64,000 nucleotides of DNA, taken from the NCBI RefSeq assembly GCF_000224145.3, contig NW_004191383.1:1-64000 (forward strand), given 5' to 3'. The first letter of the stretch is position 1. Each line of letters opens with the position of its first letter. The position numbers and the translations under genes are program-made. Below the pieces are notes generated by a model. It had not been told where the DNA came from, did not search any database, and worked only from the letters and a program-made list of their open reading frames with translations. This document shows, piece after piece, positions 60,001 to 63,138 of the stretch. The stretch comes from Ciona intestinalis (Eukaryota; Chordata; Ascidiacea; Phlebobranchia; Cionidae).

Positions 60001-62108
60001 CACTTTGTGATAAAACATCTGACGACTCAGTTGGTTCAACACTTGGTCGGACATTCTCCCAAATAACATCTTCTACCGATTTGCTTGTCATGCTTGAACG
60101 ATCATCATGGTCCAATGATTCCTCAGTGAAATCCATGTTTGAAGTCGCGTCTTGAGTTTCTTTTGATGTTTCAACCACAGCACTGCAATGGATAAAACTG
60201 AATAAACAACATCAGTCCCTTATTGATTTTATTTAAATACGAGACTGAGGATGCCATTTAGGCAAAATAATATAACTCTTATAATATACAATTTCCTGAC
60301 TTGATTTTGGTGTGTTACAGATTTTGTAGCAGCAGTTCCTGAATAAATGATGAGCAATTTGACAAGATATAACACAATTCATATTCCTCATGTTCATATC
60401 AATCTATATACTTATAAGGTATTCTTATAATCATATATATATATACACATATAATTCATATACTGTTACAGAGTTACAATGTTAGTCAATTAGCCATGCC
60501 ATGGTTATTAATGCAGTTCATTTTGTATAGAACCTCTTTTCGTTAATTTTTTCCTAGTTTTGCATTACATAAATCTTTTATCTTGAATCTGTTAATTTAG
60601 CATAAGCATACCATTACCTTTGGGTTATAGGCAGGCGTGCCAGCCACCGTGACACAGCACCGGGTATATGTCTCATATGTATCAAAACCTGCACTAAACT
60701 GTTTTAATATATTTACCTCATTGATTTACTGGGAGGGTGAGGTTTTAATCCGGGTAACATAACATGACAACTTTTTTTTGCGTTTCGTTGCAGTTTACGC
60801 TGATGATCAACTTTAAAGAAAGTTGTACGAAAAGCAGCATGGTGTAAGTGTGGTGCATTACTTCCAGAACTTTCCTATTATAATATAGTAGGTTGGGGGA
60901 AGATGGGACACATTTAGCACATAATATCTAAATATCCTGATCGTGTTTTAAACAATTACTAACGGTCAATGAGAGTCATGGGCATATAGTTTTATAATTT
61001 CTTTAATGTTCTTTGTTTACTACTAAACGGAACGAGAAAATAGAGATAAAAGGTGTTCCATCTTCCACCACCCTACTGTATAAACATTGTAACAACACAA
61101 CTGGTTTAGAAGCATAACGTTAGTTTTTTAGTACCCTGGTTTTACACCTTAAGACAGTAATTACACTACCAAGTACCAATGGCTGTCCATTAAAACAGGG
61201 TGTAAGCATTAAACAATCAACCGATTTATCTATAAAGTTCCCTTCATTTATTAATATAAAAAAAAACATTCTATTCTATAAGGCTGAGATCCTATAGTAC
61301 AATAAGGATGTAGACCAGAGTTAGCCCATTACCTGGCAAAACATGATAATAGCAGAGGTCCCTCGCGTTTTATAATATAGAGAATGGAACATGCAAGACA
61401 ATCTAAGCTTTTGCATTGTAAAACTCAAAAATAATTAGCTAGTAGGACGATATTATATCATTATATAATGGCAAACTTACATTACTATCGCTTGCATTAA
61501 TTGTGGATCTACTTTTAGTGACTTTTAGCACAGTAGAATCTTCCGCACAGCTGTATAGTTGGGATCGAAGTTTCTAAAAGTTTCAAGTAAAAGGTATTGT
61601 CACCAAGCACATTAACACAGTTATATTCTATATACATTTTATACAATGTTATTGTCAATGTGTATCTGTCTACCTTCAATAGATTTAAGTGTACTAGTGA
61701 AGAATCCTCCCCTATGCTATTTGCTAACTACAAACCCATAAATACCTAACCCCTGATTCCCTATATACCGCAAACAACAGCCCTAACTAATAACTCTTAA
61801 CTACCAAACTCTATCACTTTTCACAAGCCTAATCTATAAAGTACCAGACGATTCTCCATTAGCAACCAATTATCATGAATTGCATAATACATTTAATATG
61901 TATGTTATAAATAACAGTGCAAATAAAAATGGTATTACCAATTAAAAGGAATGAGCAAACCTGTATATGTTAACATAAATTCGCAATTATTCAATAAATG
62001 TATAAACACTGTAAACACAAACTTTATTATAAAATATTGCTGCTTAAGTATAAAACCTAAGTTTACCTGCTGTATAGATTCCCCGTTATTTCTACTCCAT
62101 TTCTGCAT
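13480..62108 (-). CDS. Axonemal dynein heavy chain, single-headed inner-arm type (91 exons)
   Basis: Motor subunit of a ciliary dynein: ATP hydrolysis in a ring of six AAA modules drives sliding along doublet microtubules. My exon model totals 13,902 nt and 4,633 residues, phase-consistent from the ATG at 62108 to the TAG at 13480-13482, using one copy of the duplicated exon 56. All hallmark blocks are present in order: YLEPVF linker motif, GPAGTGKS (AAA1), [17 protein letters not shown] (AAA2), GDSGVGKTA (AAA3), GIDGTGKVT (AAA4), stalk, AAA5, SLGRGQGP and LQNCHLA (AAA6), FFFPQG, and a C-terminus with STGHSTNFV. That C-terminus is seen in DNAH1/3/6/7/12/14 and not in outer-arm chains. Its length fits DNAH14 better than the roughly 4,000-residue DNAH3/7/12, but I cannot settle the paralogue. 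A TTLL gene is nested in one intron. Confidence 0.95.
13812..14075 (+). repeat. SINE whose tail forms a dynein splice donor
   Basis: Runs from GGCTTGTCGCTGCTACCATTG through GTGTTTGAAACAGAACAACTG to the tail TTACATTCATTCATTCATTC. It is antisense to the dynein gene. The last bases of the tail are the GTGAATGAATG donor of exon 90 (14076-14246). Confidence 0.8.
14652..14716 (+). repeat. SINE tail fragment at the exon 88 donor
   Basis: GTGAGGATAAATAAGTTACA followed by ATTCATTCATTC; the antisense strand supplies the GTTCGAATGAATG donor of exon 88. A short TA run (14630-14645) lies just before it. Confidence 0.65.
14885..15075 (+). repeat. SINE copy with head
   Basis: AGTGGTTAGATCACTAAATC, then CCAGGTTCAAGGTTTACTGC, CAATTGCTCCAACCCAGTGG and a shortened tail. 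Between head and body it carries a segment of the second repeat family (GGCCAGACTTGGCCAAATAC). Intron 87/88. Confidence 0.65.
17280..17495 (+). repeat. SINE copy
   Basis: TTTCAGGCTTGATGCTGCTAC, GGGCAAGACACTTAACTGC, CTCCAATCCAGTGGTC, ACCCACAAATTTACAAATG. Intron between dynein exons 82 and 83. Confidence 0.7.
18225..18373 (-). repeat. SINE copy, antisense
   Basis: GTTGTTATAACACAGATG, TTTCATACATCTCGTGCC, GTATGACTGACAATTAAGAC. Intron between dynein exons 80 and 81. Confidence 0.65.
19003..21855 (-). CDS. Dynein heavy chain exons 74-79: AAA6
   Basis: Exons: 21597-21855, 21124-21260, 20636-20821, 20083-20369, 19604-19770, 19003-19199. Landmarks: [20 protein letters not shown] and [11 protein letters not shown] (exon 74), [19 protein letters not shown] (exon 76), [14 protein letters not shown] and [10 protein letters not shown] (exon 78), then [13 protein letters not shown] and [19 protein letters not shown] (exon 79). 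Exon 75 holds a serine/acidic insert ([16 protein letters not shown]). A 21-bp minisatellite begins at the exon 74 donor. Confidence 0.94.
19302..19542. mobile_element. Inverted-repeat element, about 240 bp
   Basis: The left arm (AACAAAGCATATGTATTTTG, TTACTTCTGCTACC) returns inverted on the right (GGTAGCAGAAGTAACAG, AAATATGCTTTGTTTC); arms are about 72 bp with a few mismatches and an inner spacer of about 95 bp. Non-coding; a MITE distinct from the TATAGTAGGG family. Intron between dynein exons 78 and 79. Confidence 0.75.
19793..20026 (-). repeat. SINE copies, antisense (two pieces)
   Basis: Body (GTATGGCTGATAATTTAGAC, AGTGACCACTGGGTTGG, GAGGACACATACACCCAC) followed by a separate tail piece (TTATTTATCCTTGTATGCC, ATTATAACATAGATGG). 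Intron between dynein exons 77 and 78. Confidence 0.7.
20437..20635 (+). repeat. Two SINE 3' segments in tandem
   Basis: CACGAGGTGTATAAAACAG..GTTATAATGACTG and again CACGAGGTGTATGAAACAA..GTTATGACGTG, ending TTTACATTCATTCACCCACA. The end of this tail is the GTATGTGGGTGAATG donor of dynein exon 76. Confidence 0.7.
21298..21380 (+). repeat. SINE tRNA-like head
   Basis: TACCATGGCATAGTGGTTAG (box A region) and GATTCGAGGCTTGATGC (box B region); the rest of the element is missing. Intron between dynein exons 74 and 75. Confidence 0.6.
21479..21590. repeat. Minisatellite, 21-bp unit, about five copies
   Basis: Unit ACAACACACACATATAAGAAT with single-base variants (AGAGT, AAAGT, AACAAT). It ends at the splice donor of dynein exon 74 (exon edge 21597). 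No spacers, so not a CRISPR array. Confidence 0.9.
22069..23984 (-). CDS. Dynein heavy chain exons 69-73: AAA5
   Basis: Exons: 23769-23984, 23512-23622, 22986-23167, 22558-22717, 22069-22203. AAA5 is structural and does not hydrolyse ATP. It shows [43 protein letters not shown], then [19 protein letters not shown] and [16 protein letters not shown], ending in LVNFTIT-type sequence ([12 protein letters not shown]) and the helical [13 protein letters not shown] segment. Confidence 0.93.
22204..22475 (-). repeat. Near full-length SINE, antisense
   Basis: Tail AATGTAACTTGTTTTATTC, GCATGGTGGGGTAAC, body GTATGCTTGATAATTTAG, head side AGCAGCGCCAAGCCTCGAACC. Sense to the dynein transcript; its tail borders the acceptor of exon 73. 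Confidence 0.75.
22755..22982 (-). repeat. SINE copy, antisense
   Basis: GAATGTAAGGTGGTTTACTC, AACAAGGGTGTTCTG, TTTATACACCTCGTGCCCGC, TTGGCTGACAATTTGGAC, CTTGCTCAAGGCCTC. Intron between dynein exons 71 and 72. Confidence 0.75.
24098..24313 (-). repeat. SINE with head, antisense
   Basis: GTGACCGTTAGGTTGGAGC, CCCAAGGACACATACAGCC, AGCAGCGACAGGCTTTGAAC and the head ACTGCAGCGCCAG. Intron between dynein exons 68 and 69. Confidence 0.75.
24457..26904 (-). CDS. Dynein heavy chain exons 63-68: stalk and microtubule-binding domain
   Basis: Exons: 26761-26904, 26209-26421, 25821-25934, 25188-25463, 24856-25005, 24457-24612. [13 protein letters not shown] ends the AAA4 side. Exons 64-65 form the outgoing coiled coil. 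Exon 66 is the microtubule-binding head ([48 protein letters not shown]) and exon 67 closes it ([18 protein letters not shown]). The returning coiled coil follows in exons 67-68. Heptad-like spacing of Leu and Ala is clear. The proline flanking the head (VLPALQ/EAVQAL) is kept. Confidence 0.93.
26925..27160 (-). repeat. SINE copy, antisense
   Basis: ATAATGTAACTTACTTTATC, CCTTGTGTCAGCTTATAAG, GTATAGCTGGCAATTTCG, TTGCCCAAGGACAAATGCC. Its tail is 20 bp from the exon 63 acceptor. Confidence 0.7.
27184..29369 (-). CDS. Dynein heavy chain exons 57-62: AAA4
   Basis: Exons: 29220-29369, 28806-28957, 28416-28595, 27899-28062, 27478-27709, 27184-27319. [16 protein letters not shown] and PIIFGDF precede the P loop, which reads [20 protein letters not shown] in exon 59. 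Axonemal AAA4 loops usually read GVGGSGRQS, so this one keeps the Lys but has Val where Ser/Thr is expected. Walker B region [10 protein letters not shown] and [12 protein letters not shown] are in exon 60; [19 protein letters not shown] in exon 61. Exon 62 carries a polar insert ([17 protein letters not shown]). The reading of exon 58 relies on an acceptor at 28958-28959. Confidence 0.92.
27715..27845 (-). repeat. SINE tail half, antisense
   Basis: TTTGCTTTATCTTTGCGTGGCC, CAGGAGTTCTGTTTCATAC, CCGAGTAACCACTTATAAA. The tail end merges into the acceptor (CATTCAACTAG) of dynein exon 61. Confidence 0.7.
28072..28305 (-). repeat. SINE copy, antisense
   Basis: GAATAAATGTAACTAATTTT, CCTTGCATGGCCGGCACAGG, TGTTCTGTTTCATACACC, CAAGGACACACAC. 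Tail is 8 bp from the acceptor of exon 60. Confidence 0.7.
28640..28755 (-). repeat. SINE tail half, antisense
   Basis: GAATGTATGTAAG, TCGCATGCCGGGGCATTGG, TATAACACGGGTGTTCTG, GTGCCAGCTTACAAGTTACC. Intron between dynein exons 58 and 59. Confidence 0.65.
29492..30239. repeat. Duplicated segment, second copy (contains exon 56 copy)
   Basis: Begins CACACAAAAAATGTGATAAC and ends CATAGTTAT directly at the N gap. It matches 30290-31030 almost base for base, with about ten substitutions, an 11-bp indel beside the exon donor and small A-run differences. It carries exon 56 at 29696-29884 plus the same SINE remnants on either side. Confidence 0.95.
29696..35180 (-). CDS. Dynein heavy chain exons 47-56: AAA2-AAA3 junction and AAA3
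   Basis: Exons: 35047-35180, 34529-34621, 34155-34338, 33525-33689, 33044-33139, 32609-32786, 32312-32394, 31703-31845, 31063-31255, 30484-30672, with a second copy of the last at 29696-29884. Exon 47 is basic and low complexity ([14 protein letters not shown]) and looks like an insert. Exon 48 has [14 protein letters not shown]3 Walker A is [10 protein letters not shown] in exon 51, the B strand [11 protein letters not shown] in exon 54, then [15 protein letters not shown] in exon 55 and [15 protein letters not shown] in exon 56. AAA3 in dyneins is a regulatory nucleotide site. Exon 56 is 189 nt, so both copies could be spliced in frame, but see the assembly note. Confidence 0.92.
30240..30289. 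other. Assembly gap, 50 N
   Basis: A round-number gap placed exactly at the join of the two duplicated copies, as scaffolders do when two contigs fail to merge. Confidence 0.99.
30290..31030. repeat. Duplicated segment, first copy (contains exon 56)
   Basis: Starts directly after the N gap with CACACAAAAAATGTG and ends CATAGTTAT, the same words that bound the other copy. It carries exon 56 at 30484-30672, read [11 protein letters not shown], identical in protein to the other copy. Confidence 0.95.
31318..31680. repeat. SINE remnants (antisense then sense)
   Basis: Antisense piece to about 31520 (CAGTCGTTATAACATG, GGCTGTTGGGTTGG) followed by a sense piece (GTCCTGCTACCATTGTAG, CACAAGGTGTATGG, GGTATAACTTGC). 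Intron between dynein exons 54 and 55. Confidence 0.6.
32440..32560 (-). repeat. SINE head half, antisense
   Basis: GACCACTAGGTTGGAGC, AAGTGTCTTTCCCAAGGACAC, ACAATGGTAGCAGCG, CTTGAACCAATAACCTC. Intron between dynein exons 52 and 53. Confidence 0.7.
33718..34000. repeat. SINE pieces in opposite orientations
   Basis: Sense piece 33718-33880 (CATAGCCCAGTGATTAG, TATGGGTTCAAGGC, CTACCATTGTAGTCG) then an antisense head piece to 34000 (TTGCACAAGGACACATATG). Intron between dynein exons 49 and 50. Confidence 0.6.
34850..34935. repeat. GATGCCATTTAGGC repeat, copy 1
   Basis: GATGCCATTTAGGCGAAATA..ACAATTTGCTGGACTTGAG. Shared with copies near 50186-50427 and 60225-60347. Non-coding; family unknown to me. 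Intron between dynein exons 47 and 48. Confidence 0.65.
35459..43026 (-). CDS. Dynein heavy chain exons 39-46: AAA2
   Basis: Exons: 42871-43026, 42401-42610, 37689-37825, 37203-37287, 36851-36900, 36315-36495, 35992-36109, 35459-35643. Walker [11 protein letters not shown] in exon 40; [18 protein letters not shown] in exon 41; [18 protein letters not shown] in exon 44; [16 protein letters not shown] in exon 45. Exons 42 and 43 (85 and 50 nt) add about 45 serine/threonine-rich residues between the DG(M/V)LA strand and the WVVLDGPVD Walker B strand, where related chains have a shorter loop. The 4.6-kb intron between exons 40 and 41 holds the nested TTLL gene. Confidence 0.93.
35644..35970 (-). 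repeat. SINE, antisense, with second-family segment
   Basis: Starts with GTGAATGAATGCAACTTG at the acceptor of dynein exon 46, then TGGGTGCTCTGTTTCATACACC and GTGCCTGCTTATGAC. From about 35864 a second-family segment follows (GTGGGTGAAGTCCTAC, AGGCAAGAATTGGC). Confidence 0.65.
37035..37145 (+). repeat. Second SINE-like family, 3' part
   Basis: GGGTAATGGGCCAATTTCTG, CACTGCTGGACCTCACCC, ATATAGAATAG. The same ending recurs at 51147-51365 and, inverted, at 34046-34122 and 61270-61335. Confidence 0.6.
38503..42170 (+). CDS. Tubulin tyrosine ligase-like (TTLL) protein, nested in a dynein intron
   Basis: ATP-grasp enzyme that adds glutamate or glycine chains to tubulin tails; likely a ciliary polyglutamylase or glycylase, subtype not resolved. 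Nine exons, all phases agreeing, 496 residues: 38503-38611, 38884-39017, 39247-39367, 39764-39885, 40302-40403, 40603-40764, 41177-41310, 41364-41514, 41715-42170. TTL-domain blocks in order: [36 protein letters not shown] (nucleotide loop), [54 protein letters not shown] (metal-binding E and N kept). A 150-residue C-terminal helical extension (exon 9) follows. The whole gene lies within the intron 37826-42400 of the dynein gene, on the opposite strand. Confidence 0.93.
42223..42228 (+). terminator. Likely polyadenylation signal of the TTLL gene
   Basis: ATTAAA 53 bases past the TTLL stop codon and about 170 bases before dynein exon 40. The variant signal and the position are reasonable, but no GT-rich element is obvious after it. 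Confidence 0.4.
43100..43260 (-). repeat. SINE, antisense
   Basis: TTTACTGCGGGAGTTCTG, CACACACCTCATACTCACTTAC, GAGACCACTGGGTTGGAGC. Intron between dynein exons 38 and 39. Confidence 0.65.
43294..45453 (-). CDS. Dynein heavy chain exons 34-38: AAA1, main ATPase site
   Basis: Exons: 45222-45453, 44827-44880, 44314-44459, 43753-44008, 43294-43395. Walker [11 protein letters not shown] near residue 1,620 (most dyneins have GKTET; the Ser is a conservative change). [14 protein letters not shown] follows. Walker B is [10 protein letters not shown] in exon 36. Sensor-1 region is [20 protein letters not shown] and the AAA1 C-terminal helices are [13 protein letters not shown] and [14 protein letters not shown]. 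All catalytic residues look intact, so the motor should be active. Confidence 0.96.
43440..43540. mobile_element. MITE fragment (TATAGTAGGG family)
   Basis: ATACAGTAGGGTGGGTAAAG, then AGCACATAATATCCAAATATC and ATTTTAAATAATTACCAAC; truncated on the right. Intron between dynein exons 37 and 38. Confidence 0.6.
45065..45185 (-). repeat. SINE tail half, antisense
   Basis: GAATGTAATGTAAGCTC, AACATTGGTGTACTG, TTTCATACACCTCATGTCCGC, GGTAACTTTGCGTG. Ends 37 bp from AAA1 exon 34. Confidence 0.65.
45694..51059 (-). CDS. Dynein heavy chain exons 25-33: linker (DHC_N2)
   Basis: Exons: 50897-51059, 50468-50580, 49836-49968, 47687-47842, 47288-47425, 46906-47132, 46471-46639, 46062-46173, 45694-45835. 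The linker lies across the AAA ring and swings during the power stroke. Signature blocks: [15 protein letters not shown], then [20 protein letters not shown] in exon 28, [13 protein letters not shown] in exon 30, [13 protein letters not shown] in exon 31, and [15 protein letters not shown] with DFQWTR in exon 33. The intron between exons 27 and 28 holds a LINE and the larger N gap. Confidence 0.92.
48093..49426 (-). mobile_element. 5'-truncated LINE (non-LTR retrotransposon) with long target duplication
   Basis: On the minus strand 48442-48932 encodes the end of a reverse transcriptase: the catalytic box QYVDDLTFL, then [13 protein letters not shown] and QFVWSPSK, as in L1-like LINE ORF2. The frame then breaks, so it is dead. 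The 3' end is an A-rich tail (GAAAGAAAAAAAAATGA). The 24-bp word beginning CAGGCAGTGGGTCC and ending GGTGAGGC flanks both sides (48069-48092 and 49427-49450), a target-site duplication. The inner part is hidden by N. Intron between dynein exons 27 and 28, same strand as the dynein. Confidence 0.85.
48933..49420. other. Assembly gap, 488 N
   Basis: Lies within the LINE; at 488 bases it looks like a size estimated from paired reads rather than a default filler. Confidence 0.99.
50186..50427. repeat. GATGCCATTTAGGC repeat, copy 2, split by an insertion
   Basis: Left part 50186-50201 (ACTTAAATAAAAGACTG) and right part from 50344 (AGATGCCATTGAGATGG..TTGGTTGGACTTGATT) together match the copy at 60225-60347, which reads GAGACTGAGGATGCCATTTAGG without interruption. 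The element at 50202-50343 sits between. Confidence 0.65.
50202..50343. mobile_element. 142-bp inverted-repeat element
   Basis: Perfect 24-bp inverted ends, left AAGGTGGCTGTACACAGTAT.. and right its reverse complement. The inside is GC-richer than its surroundings and partly symmetrical (GAATTCG, GCATGCG). No coding capacity. Intron between dynein exons 26 and 27. Confidence 0.85.
51147..51365 (+). repeat. Second SINE-like family, full copy
   Basis: Starts with a tRNA-like part (TCTGGCACTGTGGCTCAAAC, AGAGTTCTGGGTTCAATG), then GTCGTTGGACATGACAATAAC, GGGTAATGGGCCAAGTCTGG and the ending CTCATATAGAATATAT. Distinct 3' half from the main SINE. Intron between dynein exons 24 and 25. Confidence 0.65.
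51505..51675 (-). repeat. SINE, antisense
   Basis: GGTGTTATAACATGAG, ATACACCTCTTGCCAGC, CACATGGCAGATAATTTGG, GTGACCACCGGTTTGG. Ends at dynein exon 24. Confidence 0.65.
51681..54101 (-). CDS. Dynein heavy chain exons 18-24: stem
   Basis: Exons: 53894-54101, 53406-53608, 53034-53174, 52677-52743, 52347-52516, 51968-52115, 51681-51793. Encodes the helical stem leading to the linker, with weakly conserved blocks such as [17 protein letters not shown] and [16 protein letters not shown]. The exon 19 donor that keeps frame is ACGAG/GTGAAA at 53406, not the nearer GTAGTT. The acceptor of exon 22 (52516) is formed right next to a SINE tail. Confidence 0.85.
52532..52640 (-). repeat. SINE tail half, antisense
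   Basis: TTGAATGAATGCAAATTGC, CACATGCCAGAAAACGACAG, GAGTGTCCTGTTTCATACACC. Tail is within 20 bp of the exon 22 acceptor. Confidence 0.7.
54196..62108 (-). CDS. Dynein heavy chain exons 1-17: N-terminal tail
   Basis: Exons: 62067-62108, 61481-61573, 60717-60874, 59986-60182, 59537-59670, 59127-59288, 58515-58699, 58036-58185, 57664-57781, 57159-57252, 56805-57018, 56352-56448, 56037-56096, 55534-55616, 55191-55331, 54769-54880, 54196-54416. Roughly residues 1-755, the part that docks the motor to the axoneme. Exon 1 encodes only 14 residues; its ATG is followed by a CAG/GTAAAC donor. Exons 6-7 carry the conserved [16 protein letters not shown] and WRNAIRG blocks. Exons 2-4 and 12-17 are serine/acidic rich and poorly conserved, as usual for this region. 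Exon 15 has two RRxSVVR motifs. Confidence 0.85.
57385..57606 (-). repeat. SINE with head, antisense
   Basis: AATTATTTATCCTCGCATGAC, GATAATTTAGACAACC, CTTGCCCAAAAAG, and a head whose sense strand reads TGGCGCTGTTGCTCAGTGG. Middle shortened. Intron between dynein exons 9 and 10. Confidence 0.7.
58770..58948 (+). repeat. SINE, sense
   Basis: TAACACAGAGGTTATGGG, TTCAAGGCTTGTCTCTGCTACC, CTCCAACCAAGTGGTCAC, GTCAGCCATACAGAAAAAAC; tail missing. Intron between dynein exons 6 and 7. Confidence 0.75.
59371..59508. mobile_element. 138-bp inverted-repeat element
   Basis: Left arm AATAGAAGTAATTCTTTAAC..GCTCATCTGG and right arm its inverted counterpart (GGATGAGCTGC..ATTACTTCTATTATTC), about 38 bp each with some mismatches. 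Non-coding. Intron between dynein exons 5 and 6. Confidence 0.75.
59712..59965 (-). repeat. SINE with head, antisense
   Basis: AATGGCCGGAAAAAATGAC, TGTTCTGTGTTATACACC, TATAGCTGACAATTTAAAC, CAAGCCTTGAACCC and head sense strand GTCGCCGTAGTACAGTGGTTAG. Ends 20 bp from dynein exon 4. Confidence 0.75.
60225..60347. repeat. GATGCCATTTAGGC repeat, copy 3 (uninterrupted)
   Basis: GAGACTGAGGATGCCATTTAG, TACAATTTCCTGACTTGAT, GTGTGTTACAG. Serves as the empty-site reference for the copy at 50 kb. Intron between dynein exons 3 and 4. Confidence 0.65.
60884..61082. mobile_element. Full-length MITE (TATAGTAGGG family)
   Basis: Left end TATAGTAGGTTGGGGGAAGA, right end TCTTCCACCACCCTACTGTATA. It begins nine bases above the acceptor of dynein exon 3, so the intron's branch region now lies inside it. 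Confidence 0.8.
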
Positions 62109-62331
62109 GTTGTTATCAAAACAAAGCACTGTTTAAGTCTATTCTAGATTAGACAGCGCCAAAACATTTTTAAAAACTTAGCTTACAATTTAGTCATGGA
62201 AACAGCTACAGTTAGCGCTGCTTTGTGTACTACAGCGCTTCACGTGGCCAACCGATCAGTTTTAACAATAAATATAAAAGCATAGTTTAATAATACACTT
62301 CTTTATTAAACTATGATAAAAGTAAACACAA

Positions 62332-62380
62332 GAGTAAATCAAAGTCCATAGAAATCATTTCTATGGACTTTGGAGTAAAT
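62332..62380. repeat. 33-bp perfect palindrome flanked by 8-bp direct repeats
   Basis: Arms CAAAGTCCATAGAAAT and its exact reverse complement around a single C (62340-62372). Immediately outside on both sides is GAGTAAAT in direct orientation (62332-62339, 62373-62380), which looks like a target duplication. Confidence 0.85.
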
Positions 62381-62407
62381 GTCCCGTGTAGTGCATTTTC
62401 TTTTGAG

Positions 62408-62605
62408 TTAAGGTACTACAAAAATATGCAAGTCCCAGTATTCTTCTTCTTCTTGGGTGAGCTTCTTGTTTAAAGACTTGGGATTTAGGCCAATGCCAGT
62501 GTCGCGGAAATCTGGTTTCCACCGGTTAAAAAATGCTTTATGAGGAATCCAAAAAAGCTGCTTCACATAAAGAAAGTACTGGACAAGTGGACAGTGATAT
62601 ATCAG
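62408..62605 (-). other. Unassigned open frame, possible coding fragment
   Basis: About 65 codons without an ATG at the start, ending in TAA. Composition is protein-like (KAFFNRWKPDFRDTGIG, LTQEEEEYWDL), but I do not recognise it. It could be the last exon or a retrocopy of a small protein; a second open stretch lies further up the minus strand (62702-62950, ending FFRTCPNYLYRHLDKYNADP). Chance is a real alternative. Confidence 0.25.
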
Positions 62606-63138
62606 TCAGACGAAAGGTGTTAGGTGTCCTAGTCAGGCGAAAATTATAAACACGAAGGAGAATCGAACAGCAAGGGAAAAGTTTTAAAACAGCAGCTACT
62701 ACTAAAACACCGGATCCGCGTTGTATTTATCTAGGTGGCGGTAAAGATAGTTGGGACAGGTGCGAAAAAACTGAAGACGACCGAACTGAGAGTTGGTAAG
62801 AGAAGTTTGAACGTGGTACTTGCAGTGTAGGTTTGGGTGTAGTTGGATAAGTACTCGTTGTAACGCACAACTTACAAAAGCGAGTGGCAACGTGTAAAGA
62901 GAATAGATATAAGCTCGAAGGAAGTTATGGGTGTTATAAAGAGTGTGGTGCGGGACGCTAATCTAACGGCCTACCGCCGTACTGACCAGACTGCCGTGGT
63001 CTTTCTTCTCTAGTTTACCAAGTAGGGACTTTAATTCACTGGCACGAGAATATGCGGGCATGTATAAATTACCTTTTGATTACTCACAGTTTCAGGATAG
63101 GATATTTATACAGTTTAACTAAAAGCAGAAACTAAAGT

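Larger units (their letters stand above)
62109..63138. promoter_or_regulatory. Divergent promoter region between dynein (-) and atlastin-like gene (+)
   Basis: About 1 kb between the two start codons, pointing away from each other. It must hold both promoters and 5' untranslated regions, but I see no clear TATA box or other element at a fitting distance. It contains the palindrome at 62332-62380 and an unassigned minus-strand open frame at 62408-62605. Confidence 0.5.
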
